64,000 bases of DNA, taken from assembly GCA_020726505.1 (NCBI GenBank), contig JAHLEZ010000011.1, forward strand, positions 434,001 to 498,000. Reading direction: 5' to 3'. A program made the position numbers and the translations under genes. Of this stretch, positions 47,348 to 59,024 are shown one piece after another. Within the stretch, counting starts at the first letter, position 1, and each line of letters starts with the position of its first letter. Origin of the DNA: Leptodontidium sp. MPI-SDFR-AT-0119 (Eukaryota > Ascomycota > Leotiomycetes > Helotiales > Leptodontidiaceae). Below the pieces are notes generated by a model. The model had not been told where the DNA came from. It was given only the letters and a program-made list of their open reading frames with translations, and did no database searches.

Positions 47348-47570
47348 CGAGGCTAGCCAAATTCGTCTCCGGTGAAGTGGCCTTCGCTCTCTTTATCAGC
47401 TAGATATATCCATGAATAAGAGCCTGTTCAAAACTGCTAAATAATTTCAGAACAATGACTTTAAGGGAAAAGCCGAGCTCGGGTTTAAGTAAGCCTTAAT
47501 CTTGATATTTAAAATGAATCGTATCGGTGAAAGCAACTCGCTTCACCAGAGACGAATTTGGCCAGCCTCG
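47348..47570 (+). mobile_element. MITE with well-preserved 32-bp terminal inverted repeats, copy D
   Basis: The left end (47348-47379) and the reverse complement of the right end (47539-47570) agree at 29 of 32 positions, and the three differences are transitions. Both begin CGAGGCT and contain CCAAATTCGTCT. TTG flanks both sides and may be a 3-bp target duplication. The 223-bp element has no ORF of its own. Its core (AGCCTGTTCAAAA, CTCGGGTTTAAGTAAGCC) recurs in copies at 19.3 and 21.0-21.4 kb. It lies against the end of the NACHT relic. The transposase family is unknown. Confidence 0.85.
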
Positions 47571-48006
47571 TTGAATGCAACCCCTCCATCGATACAGTAA
47601 GTAGATCAACAAACATTCGAAGCACACACTTCAAAAGGCAAACCCTACAATTGGCTTCTCTGATGTAGAGAATCATATACTCTAAATCTAGATATAATTT
47701 AGTTCTTCTACAAAATACATAAAGAGGCATTTTCACAACAGTCTGGTGTAAGATCAATCGAAAGGCACTTGCTATGCTTCGCCTCTTATCGCTAACATCT
47801 TTGAAAAAGAAGTAGCAAATAGTGTGTGACTCTTTTGCGTAGGCGGGCTGGAATCGGTCGACCAGAAGCTTCAATAAGACGGAGTTGCCACAGCCCGGCC
47901 CGGCCGAGACCCATAAAATACTTGACCCCTTTGCCTCCAGCCAAGTCTTGTACTTACTGTCTTCCAGAAACCATTTGCAGGTGCCAGGTATTGGTTCTGG
48001 ATTCAT
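47571..48006 (-). pseudogene. NACHT/STAND P-loop NTPase relic
   Basis: The sequence from 48006 downwards reads GTCKWFLEDSKYKTWLEA, then SILWVSAGPGCGNSVLLKLL, then TICYFFFKDVSDKRRSIASA and LILHQ. This is the N-terminal P-loop part of the large fungal NACHT/ankyrin-type NLR family. In the Walker A motif the invariant Lys (GKS) is Asn (GNS). Similarity ends near 47740, after which the frame is nonsense and runs into the MITE. The usual upstream effector region and downstream repeats are missing. Clearly a decayed fragment of a STAND gene. Confidence 0.75.
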
Positions 48007-48328
48007 GTTCTTACAAAGTATGCTACCGTCAAGCCAACAGAACTTTTTGCAATAACCAAAATTGGTTGCGGCTTGGGAATGTTTCAGATTTGTCTTGCAA
48101 GTCGAAGCAAATCATAGTTGGTGCCAAGACTTTGGCCACGTGACATGCCATGGTACACCACGCGGCGATCTTTCCAACCGTAAAAGACAGTTGAACACTT
48201 GCTCCAGTTCTTCGCGCCACTATGCCTTTGCAGTTAGAGTGAGAAGTATGAGCCAGTACCAACCAGATCCTGTGAGCTAAATGAGGTCCATCCCTGCTCG
48301 TCGCATCCGCTGTGTACCCTGACTCGCC
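48007..48328. other. Short intergenic region
   Basis: Between the NACHT relic and the alpha/beta hydrolase gene, divergent. No gene or clear promoter element was recognised. Confidence 0.45.
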
Positions 48329-49159
48329 ATGCCCTCTCCGGGCCTCTATTTCACATCTCTGAATCCGCTCGCCTCACACACTCTTCTCCTTCTCCACGGG
48401 TCTTTCTCCTCACATCGGGAATGTGACATGGTATCCACTCACCTCTCCTCCTCCTACCATTTACTAGTCCCCGACCTCCCAGCTCACGGCCGATCAACTT
48501 CAGCTAGTATTCCGTTCACTATCTCCGACACTGCAGCTTTACTTGCAGACCTCATCACCAAGCACGCTCAAAATGGCAAGGCAGACATTATTGGTATGTC
48601 TCTGGGGGGCTATACCGCCATTTATATGGCGCAAAAGTATCCAGATCTAGTTAGAGGACTATTCTTGTCTGGCTGCGGAAGACCATTCCCTCGGCCGGGA
48701 AGCTTTTTGACCTGGGTAAATGGATTTGGCCTTGCTTTGGCTGGTTGGACTTTACGATATCTTCCAAAGTCAATGTTTCAGTGGGTGTGCAACCGCTCCG
48801 GTATGAAGATCAGCGACGAGCTGCTTGCCGACCTAAGAGCGCCTTCACCGTATCGCCTAGGCCAGACGGTTGTAAAGGAACTTTCTGAGGACCCGGACGA
48901 TAATTCCAAAAACTGGGGAGGGTTGAGTAGGAGGGTAGCGGTCCGGAGCTGTGTTGTTGCAGGTGTGCTAGACGATGGAAAGAAAGATTGTCTGGAGCGA
49001 GGAAAGCAGCTACGGGAGGGCAATCCTGAGAGTATGGCTTTTAAAGTAGATGGCAAGAGACATGGCTGGAATCTACAAGACCCAAAACTTTTCGCCAAAG
49101 GCATTAAAGCCTGGTTCGAGCATGAAGAGCTTCCTGAAGACTTCATTGCTCTTCAGTGA
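48329..49159 (+). CDS. Alpha/beta hydrolase
   Basis: Single exon, 276 residues. LLLLHGSF (about 19-26) is the oxyanion-hole HG motif. GMSLGGYTA carries the putative nucleophile Ser91 in the G-x-S-x-G elbow. The catalytic His is probably in KRHGWNL near the C-terminus, and LDDGKK is a candidate acid region. PDLPAHGRS is the typical loop after strand 4. No signal peptide, so it is probably cytosolic. Substrate unknown. It sits inside the decayed NACHT/HET island but appears intact. Confidence 0.85.
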   Translation: MPSPGLYFTSLNPLASHTLLLLHGSFSSHRECDMVSTHLSSSYHLLVPDLPAHGRSTSASIPFTISDTAALLADLITKHAQNGKADIIGMSLGGYTAIYMAQKYPDLVRGLFLSGCGRPFPRPGSFLTWVNGFGLALAGWTLRYLPKSMFQWVCNRSGMKISDELLADLRAPSPYRLGQTVVKELSEDPDDNSKNWGGLSRRVAVRSCVVAGVLDDGKKDCLERGKQLREGNPESMAFKVDGKRHGWNLQDPKLFAKGIKAWFEHEELPEDFIALQ

Positions 49160-49695
49160 GCACGCAAGGTTCTTCGCCAGGCCGCAATACATACAAAGAA
49201 TTCTCACCCAACCTCACCTCAACTTATTACTTATAAACCCGGCATACCTTCAAAATCCACACCCTTTCTTTTTAAAAATATCTATATAAACAAAAGGCCA
49301 CAAAGCATATCTAAAAAAAAATTACACGGTTCCTCCCCCTCTTCGCCCACTCAAATATCCAATTTTTACCAACCGCCCAACCAACAATACCTTCATTCTC
49401 GGCAAAAGGGCGATACCGGTTTACTTCAGCTCACTCTTTCACACGACGCTGACGCAGAACTTAGCTCCCGCTCTAGAAATACCCGCGGCCGCACTGCTAA
49501 GATGAAACATCATCATCGTCGCCATTCAGCGTCGACAGCGGAAATTCCGGATGCGCGGTATCCTAGCCAGAGCACGAGCGGAATTAATGGTTATGTCAAG
49601 GGCAGGGCGAGGATGATGGTGATTCAGGAAGAGAGAGTGGAGGTTTAGTTGAAGACTTGAGTATATTGTGGTTTCGGGGGAGGTGGTTTATATAT
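49160..49695. other. Intergenic stretch
   Basis: 3' flank of the alpha/beta hydrolase gene, then unassigned sequence up to the GH13 relic. No supported gene. Confidence 0.45.
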
Positions 49696-51180
<1,485 letters not shown>

Positions 51181-53160
51181 GTGGCTGACGCTCAAAGTAC
51201 CCAACTCTAGTGAAGTCTTCCGTACTTGACCCAATTGGAGTCAATACCAAGCCAAATTCATTACCCTCACGTTCCGGAAGCATACGCTTGCGCTGATAAA
51301 TAGATATAGTAAAGAAGTGAATGGGTAGTCCATCTGGCAAGGAAATATCCGGAATAACCTCGATACCGGTTGGAGCATGCTGATATTTGTATTGATTCCA
51401 GGATTCTGACACGTCGCTGCAGTGCTGCAAAGTTCTGAATATGCCTGTGACCTGAAGAATCGCCCTTTCTACCTCTCCCGCAACCGCCGCTCGACCTTTT
51501 AATGGAGTTACGGAGCAGTCAATGATTGTCGCCTTGTAGCTTCGTGGATTTCCCTCCGCTCGCTCAAGCCAGAAATTCACTGGATGGCGGATCGAGAGCC
51601 ACGACCATGAAGGGATTTTAGTGCTTTTTAGACGTGGCCTCGGGAATTTACACTTTGGGGGGCCAGCGATGTGCCAGGTCAGTTGTTGCTGCAGATATTC
51701 ATACCACATGCCACAAACATAGGTCCACTGTGTCGCTTCCTGTATTGCAACAGCAATCCCAGCGATTGCAAAAACTTGGTCGCTGGCAAATGTCAGGTTA
51801 GCTACGGTGTAGTTTTGCACCAAAAGTTCCCAGAATCTCCCAATCCATTCAGGTCTGTCCGCCTTGCTGTAATGACGCTGACGTAACATGGCCTGGAAGA
51901 AGTCCTGTTTCCCTGTTGAAACGTCCGAATAATAATTACTTTCGAAAGTAAATTCATGGTGCTGCTTCACACAGCAATCCCAGACGATTATGTTTCCTCC
52001 GAGATATACATTTCGTCGAGAGAGTAACTGTTCTTGGCTAACCCATGCACGTGAAAGAACCGGGAAAATTTGGTGCGGTCGCAGTGGTTGAGCCCTCCTG
52101 AAAACGAATTGATAATTTGAATTCTCTTTCCAAAAGATACGACAATCCTGACTAGAGAGTGGGTGCCGGATATTGAAGAAGCCATCGGAGCTCGAAGAAC
52201 TCGAACATACAAGATTGAGAAAGCCATTTGAGTATACCATTGACATCCTGGCGGACTCTCGGCACCAGTCTTCTTCCGAATCTTGAAGTATACAGAGGCT
52301 GTCAATCCAGATATAACGGATAGACAAACATCTTGCAACTGAAAATGCATCCTTGAATTTTGTCGTAAGTTCTGTGCCTTCTATCCTCTCTTTCCAGCTG
52401 TTAATCGTGTTGCCTGTTAACTTCGCAGTCATGCCATCGCCCCAGCAGTGGCTCAATGTAATATAATTGACTTGTTCCTGAATATCCGTGGCGAGCACAA
52501 GTCTTGGTCGATCAGGGTGGTAAATGTCAATCAGTCGCGTTGGAAGTTCATTGGTCCGGATGATGCCATCATCGTTTGAGTTGCACAATGAATGGCTTTC
52601 TTCGCATTTCCCAAGCCACCGGCGGATCAGATCACACGTGTACTTTAGGTTGGGCTGGGCAGAGAACGTAGTTGGTGATGATAAGTTTGTGACACTCCCC
52701 CATTCACCTAATGAAGGTCAGCACAATATTGAGGGAGCTTGCAATATATCATCGTACGGGAGAACATGTATAAGCCAGAGGAAGTCATTTCTCCCCCCTT
52801 AAAATCCTTGCTTACGACTGCAGTAGTTTTCCAACCAACTTTGGACACAAAAAAGAACAGCTGAGATCCTTTTCTGCTCTCATCTTCGTCAAGTGCGGAC
52901 CAAAACACACTGCACAAGTGGCACCCACGGTGCACAGAGGCAAGGAGGGCGTCAAAGTCGTGGAATCGCCACTTTTCTACGTACTGAATATCAGAAGAGT
53001 CGTTTTGAATGGCCTGAACTGGTTCGCACAGTTGTGCAAGATGTGATGGTTCCGTCGTGGGTTCCCGTTCAGCGGTTTCACAAAGTATAGGTGAGGCATC
53101 GCATATGGCTCGACAAAGCTCGCATAGAGAATGAGGTATCAAGTCGTGCGGAGCTTCCAT

Positions 53161-53715
53161 TAGTCATCTGAGACGAGGGCGCATCCGACGACGATTGAGA
53201 AGATAATATGGGATGAAAAATTGGCTCTTCGATTGCAGTTAGGCACGCGTGATTGAATGTCAGCCGACTTAGGCTAACCATTTCAGGACCCAGCCACAAC
53301 CCCCGCTAAAATGAAGCCGTGGGCACCCACGGAGCCCAACCAAGCCGTAAGATCTTAAAAAGAATTAAAAAAAAAACCCCCTTTACTTAAACAACATTGA
53401 ATTAAAGTTTTATTATTAATATCTTTACAAAGGAACTTTAATATTCATTTTTAAAAAATGTAAAATCAATCTTTTTAATGTTAATTAACTCGTATATTAA
53501 GCTTGTATACGGCTTCTCTTCTTTGCTTAAATGATTCTGCTTGGACACAATGCCAATACCACAAAGCCCGTGCTTCTTAAAATCACATTAGTCAAATAGG
53601 ACAATGTCATTGGCGGACCCTCTGACAAGTGGAGGCTCATACTCAGCCTCCAGAGGAACATTTGAGGGGGGAGAAACGAAGACTTCTCGCGATAAAACTG
53701 ACTCTTGAGATCTAT
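53161..53715. other. Intergenic region with an AT-rich patch
   Basis: Between two HET genes transcribed in the same direction. 53350-53520 is strongly A/T-rich with TTAATATT-type runs, unlike its surroundings. It could be a repeat-induced-mutation (RIP) remnant or promoter DNA. No gene. Confidence 0.5.
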
Positions 53716-55907
53716 TCATATGATGGTAATAACCTTTTGCTCGTCGAGTTGGTTAAATGGCAGCAAAGACGATAATTTCACGGGTCCCTCAGAAATCAGA
53801 TCATCTTGATCTCCGAATACACAAGTAACATCTTGCATGGAATGGACGAAGTAAGATGCGACTCGCCGAAACGTATCAACCGTTCCCGTCGGTTTAAGCA
53901 ACAACCCGAAATTGCTTCGGTACTCGCCCGGTTTCGCTGTCAGGCCTTCCCAGCCCTGAAATGCAAGAACGCCTGTGCTTTCAAGAGGCAAAGCATCTGG
54001 GTAAACTATGCCTTGAAGCGAAATGCCGTTGACGATGATTTCGTACAAAACCTCATGAGCAATCAAGGCTACCGGTACTAAAGGGTTGCATTGAAGCCGC
54101 AGAGTCCCACCGTTGACGGCGCCGAAATCATCATCCGTGGCAAGAGCTGTACAAGCATCAAGGATGCGGAAGCATGGCCTCCACGGTCCCATATGTTTTG
54201 GATACATAATCGGTCCATCCACACAAGCCCATGACCACGACGGTGTTGATTGCGGGTATTGTCGAGGACATGGACTCGCCACACACCACAACAGCTGCGA
54301 TGTGAGATCTGATTTCCACAGCCCAGCAAGGTAACTCTGCCCGGAGCTTCCGCCGTCATCCATTGCACCGAGTGAGTACTCTTTGCTGAGGAGGCGGGCG
54401 ACGCCGGACATGGCTATAAGCTTATCTTTCCATTGGGTGAGTTTTCCGGACGAATACATGTTGACCAGTTTGAACCATTCATGCGTGGAAGGGAATTCCT
54501 CACGAGAGCGCAAGCGATATGTCTTAGAGCGCAGCGGGGGATCTTCATGCACAAGTCCTTGGGGAAATGTCTCGTTCGCCGCGAATATTCGGCACTGCCA
54601 ATAGAGCTGATCACGGTGAAAGAAAAGGCTTCTAGGCGCCAGAAATGTCTCCTGGAAGCACCATGCACGGGCTGCAGTGAAACTTCCGTAGAGAGGTAGA
54701 TTATTGGGCATGCAATTCAGTATTGTTCTTTGGTTACTCTCCTCTTCCGTGAAAGCGAGGACCTTGAAGCCTCGGTGGAGCTCGGGATCTCTATCGAAAA
54801 AACAGCCTATTGAACCTTGAGGGGGAAGATGTCAACAGCAATTCGTCATCCAGTGTCCCATCACGGAACTTACATACCTTCCGGAGATGCTGATGCAACA
54901 ATGTTGAGCGAGCAAGATGCGTAGATACTACCCATCGCAGCGGCCTCGCTCATCCAATCATCCACATCGCCTTGGAGGATGCACAATGTGTCTATCCAAA
55001 GATACTGGAACCCTAGTTGACGAGTAATCTTAATAGCATCCTGGAATGTCTTCGTTAAGGACTCAAAGGGAATTCGGCGGAGCATTTCATCAAGATTCTC
55101 TCGCGTCGTTAGGATAGGCATGGGCTTTGTGCCCCAGCAATGAGTTAGGGCCGCATATTGTAATCTAGCTCCGGAAACGTCAATGTTTTCGGTCAGACAG
55201 AGACATACGTTTTCGTTGTCATCAGGTATGTGAATCAGACGCCTTGGAAGTCGCTCCTCCATGATGGATGTTTGGCAGGCTGAGTGGCGTCTGTGGCAGA
55301 AGGCAGTCGAAGTTTGATCTCCCAGGCCAGTGCACCATCGTATCCAGTCCCGGGCTCTATCCCAGGTCACATCATTGTTGGTCGTGTGGGCAATGAGAGG
55401 GATGGATCGGCGTTCATCGGACCCTGAGGTTTTTCAGCCAAGTCCAAAGTATGCCGATTTTGGCACGTGTGCCGTTATCATATTTTTGAGTCGAGGACCA
55501 GTCGTCTTACCCGAAGAGCTTATAACATTTACACAAGTGAAGTCTCCACCCCAAGCTCCTTGGTCCTCATAGTTGATGTAGAGATACTGGTGATCAGCCG
55601 GATCGCCAAAAAGCACAATGCGCGGCCAACCCAGCGCATCCTCTCCTTTGCGCGCTATAACATCCTGAAGACTGCTTCCGTTACCGAAACCACTGGTAAA
55701 CAAACGACAAGAAGTACAGGATTTTGCGCTCTCCACGAGCCCCGACAAACTGTGATGTGGCTTCTCCTCCTCCCAAGATTCATAACCGTCTTTCCGTGGC
55801 CTGAGGTACCAGCGATCGAAGATATATTGGCATTTCTCACAGATGCACGTCTGCGAATCCGGGATGGCCTCTTGTTCGGCGAAGGGGTGGGTATGTGTTT
55901 GTGCCAT
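53716..55907 (-). CDS. HET-domain protein 2
   Basis: Three exons (55511-55907, 54878-55423, 53716-54815, minus) join cleanly (GTAAGA and GTATGT donors), giving 680 residues. The N-terminus has CICEKCQYIFD and CTSCRLF cysteine pairs. The HET core reads YAALTHCWGTKPMPILTTRE, ITRQLGFQYLWIDTLCILQG and DDWMSEAAAMGSIYASCSLN, followed by ARAWCFQETFLAPRSLFF. The C-terminal part has ARLLSKEYSLG and TPSWSWACVDG, both typical. No frame break seen, so probably functional. A second HET gene and a HET relic lie directly downstream. Confidence 0.9.
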
Positions 55908-56427
55908 GGATGGTCATAGGATGGAGGCGAAGGACAAAGAACCTTGTTATTTTTACAGTTTTTACTTGTAAATTTGAGCGGCGACCAGCGTTGTGGCCGC
56001 GCACCGTCACCCTCTGCTCTGTTATCAGTGCACGTGGAGCGCACTCTGTGTTTGTGGGATGCGATTAAAAGGGCCACACTTAGCGAAACCCAACGAGGGA
56101 GTAGAAACGGATTCCCGGACACAGTTCGATAAGGAACCTGTAGCCGGGGTGTATAGGAGGCCATTTTGCGATTTAGCTGTGGCCCTAATTTTCCTACAAG
56201 ATTTCCCCATATTTCCTTACTAGCCAACCTTTCCTCTCGTACTCCGTGACTCTAACCCTTGAGCTTCCATCCCCTCACGGATGACCTTAATAATCATATG
56301 ACGTCTGGTGTGATGCTTGCTGAGGTGATTTATCTATCCTCTGGCGCTGGCCTGACCTTCTCGTATTGTTTTCCTAAAAGGACATACGAAATATGCACAA
56401 CCACAAATACCTACAATAGCAGCAACA
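55908..56427. promoter_or_regulatory. Divergent intergenic region
   Basis: Shared upstream region of HET protein 2 (minus) and the Dabb-domain gene (plus). A few short ORFs without domain features. Confidence 0.45.
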
Positions 56428-57052
56428 ATGTCGATTGTCCATATCGTTCTCTTTGAGTTCAAGCCGTCGACCGAGAGTGATGTTATCCACGATGTATGTT
56501 TGCCCTCTTTCCATCTATTTCCGTTTGGTTGCTTGGAGAGGTAGGCGTTGCGGGGTTCTCTCGATTCGGGCAGCAATTTGCAATTCCAATTCCGGTTTCA
56601 ATTCCCTCAGGTCTTCAAGAACTATCAGTAGAAGAGGAATGAAGAGAGAATAAGACCCTAACACATTCCCAACACAGGTCTGCAAACGCATGCTAGCCCT
56701 CCGGCAGAACTGCATACACCCCACCACGAAAGAACCATATATCGTGGACAGCACAGGCGGCCGAGATAATTCTCCAGAAGGACACCAAGTAGTACTCACT
56801 CACCCTCCCCTCCCCATCTCTCCTTTACCCAGAATGAGAATGAGCACAAGCACATACACAAGCACAGGGGGCTAATATAATGCGGAGCGACTGTAGGGAG
56901 CGTTCTCGCATGCCTTCGTATCGCACTTTAGGAATGAGGAGGATAGGAGGTATTATCTCGAGGAAGACCCAGCGCATCGGGCGTTCGTAGAGAGCTTGAA
57001 GGATATCATTCAGAATGTACGGGTGGTGGATTATACGCCTGGGGCATTCTAA
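56428..57052 (+). CDS. Dabb (stress-responsive A/B barrel) domain protein
   Basis: Three small exons (56428-56493, 56678-56788, 56897-57052) give 110 residues; no single ORF shows the gene. Exon 1 begins MSIVHIVLFEFKP. Exon 2 has GGRDNSPEGHQ. Exon 3 has SHAFVSHFRNEEDRRYYLEE and DPAHRAFVESL, ending VRVVDYTPGAF. Order and spacing match the ferredoxin-like Dabb dimer fold (His-phe-val motif, then the YxxxPxH segment). Such proteins occur in stress responses and polyketide cyclisation in plants and fungi; the role here is unknown. Splice sites: GTATGT/ACAG and GTAGTA/GTAG. Confidence 0.85.
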
Positions 57053-57391
57053 GAAGAGTTGTTTCGTTCAGGGCGGGTTAGAAAGGAACAGAGAAGGGGG
57101 AGGGGAACGGAGATGAAGGGATTTCGGGGTGAATACTGGCTGGCGTTCGAGGATATGAGAAAAGTCCGCTTATTGACTTGATAGATTTCTGTTTTGATTT
57201 TGATTTGAGACTCGGACTCAAGTGTGATGCCATTTCAATCGTGTTTGTACAATGTTCATTCTGCTGCATCTACGAGCGCCCTGTCTAGTGCCGATGCTGG
57301 TATCCAACCCCCCTTCCAAAACGCCGTCCCATGCCAATGCTATGCCAGTAAAGTCGACTCTATGATACGTGAAAGGAAGCTGTTCATGCCA
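57053..57391. other. Convergent intergenic region
   Basis: 3' flanks of the Dabb-domain gene and Isa1. Nothing recognised. Confidence 0.5.
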
Positions 57392-58224
57392 TTACACCAT
57401 GAAGGATTCGCCGCATCCGCATTGCTCCTCTGTCACTGGTTAGTACTCCGATGTAGAAATTCGGGTAGGGTGGTGCACTTACTTATGTTAGGATTGGTGA
57501 AGACGAATCTTTGGTTCAACTTGTCTTCTACCCAGTCCATTTCACTCCCAATTATACTGAACAGTGCCTTGCTGTCTATAAGCACCTTAACACCATCCTG
57601 CTCCACCTCCTCGTCAAACATGCCCGGCTTCTCAACGTACTCTAGATGGTATGCCAGTCCACTGCACCCGCGATTCCGCACTCCAACCTTGATAAGTTTC
57701 GGCTCGGGTTGATTCAGTAGCTCTCTCAGCTGACTGACGGCGCCTGGAGTGAGCTTCATAGCAGCTTTTCGAGCTCGTAGCTTGGGCCGAGGCTTTGCTC
57801 GGGGTTTTTCCGATGTCGCCGCCGCTGTTGCTGATGCTATTGTCGTCGTCGTTGGGCGAGATATCTGTGCCTCCTTCTCTGTGATGCTGATACTGGTCTT
57901 CTCTTCTGACGCAGGCTCTAATGTGATTTCATACTGCTTTGTGTGTTTCGGTGGGCGGGTTTCGTTGACTTGCGGGATGGATCCTGCGATCGACGTGTCT
58001 GGGATACCAGCATTTCGTGGTAGAGGAGGTTGGGGTTCTAGGGGATAGGGCGTGTATGCTGTACTGGTCTGCATCTTTCGCTTTGAGGAGGCCTGCAGCG
58101 ACTGGGCTGAGGAGAAGGTTCGTAGGATGTGAGGGCATGGGCGGAATGTTGAGGGCGAGGAGGCGAATCGAAAAACGAAGCTGGCGGGCGATGCCAATGG
58201 CGTAATGACTCTGTGTACAGACAT
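57392..58224 (-). CDS. isa1: Mitochondrial iron-sulfur assembly protein Isa1 (A-type carrier)
   Basis: Exons 57483-58224 and 57392-57435 (minus) join in phase 1 across a 47-nt intron, giving 261 residues. An Arg/Ser-rich mitochondrial presequence and a long Pro/Thr/Ala-rich linker precede the A-type domain (about 155-261). The domain contains KLTPGAVSQLRELL, VGVRNRGCSGLAYHLEYV with the first conserved Cys, and the terminal EEQCGCGESFMV with the other two. Only the short second exon supplies that Cys pair, so the spliced form is essential. Isa1 helps build [4Fe-4S] clusters for aconitase and lipoate synthase. ATG 58224 is the first Met in frame. Confidence 0.93.
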
Positions 58225-59024
58225 CGTTGCTGTGATCTGGAGAGTGTTGTTTGAACGGGGAGCGAGGGTTGTAGAGCGACAGGAAGGGTTGGAGTCAAGA
58301 CCGCCTGATATCCTTGGTAATCGCGCCACTCCTCGAGGCTTTAAGTGTTAATATGGGGAGCTGCGAGCCAATCACAGAGCCACAGATTGTAAGCAGTTCA
58401 ATGACAAGTGTTGCAAGCTTGTGAATAAGAACAACTCCCAATTTTGTAAGAACAACGAAGAAACTAGATAGAACAAGATCCTTTTATTCAAAGATGGATT
58501 TGAGACGTTTAGAGATGGTTCATGTCTTTGACCGTGGCTTCTTCACAAGCCCAAAATCGGCGTGGTGATGTAACTTTCTCGTTTGCTTCTCTCGAAGCAG
58601 TCTAGCCTCAGGACAAAAAGCGGCACTGAACCCTTCAAACTGCTTTGAAAGATGTTTCTATACAACAATCAAATATCGTGAAATATCTTGATGGTTTCTG
58701 AGCATCTAGAGTGTGTAATTTGTCTCTTGATCGGAATTTTAATTTCAATATGAAGTTGTCATGTATGTTGAATATCAAAAGAGTTTAGAGACAGCCTCTT
58801 CATAGTTGCCGCCGCTTTTCGAGTCCGTTACAAGCTAGTGCAGATCCCAACTTCAGACCCTTGCTCCAAACATTATTGGAGCGACGGGGACAGGCTGACG
58901 AGGCAGATGCCACACGAGAGTTCACGCCAATTACTGAAACCAAACACCAAAACTTCACAGAAAAGCCTGCGCATAGGTGGTCTGTCGATACTTCCAAAGA
59001 CGTCCTGCTGCTATGAGGTGAACA
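58225..59024. promoter_or_regulatory. Divergent intergenic region
   Basis: Shared upstream region of Isa1 (minus) and the ARMH3 homologue (plus). Short ORFs at 58800-59107 overlap the true exon 1 in other frames. No extra gene. Confidence 0.45.
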
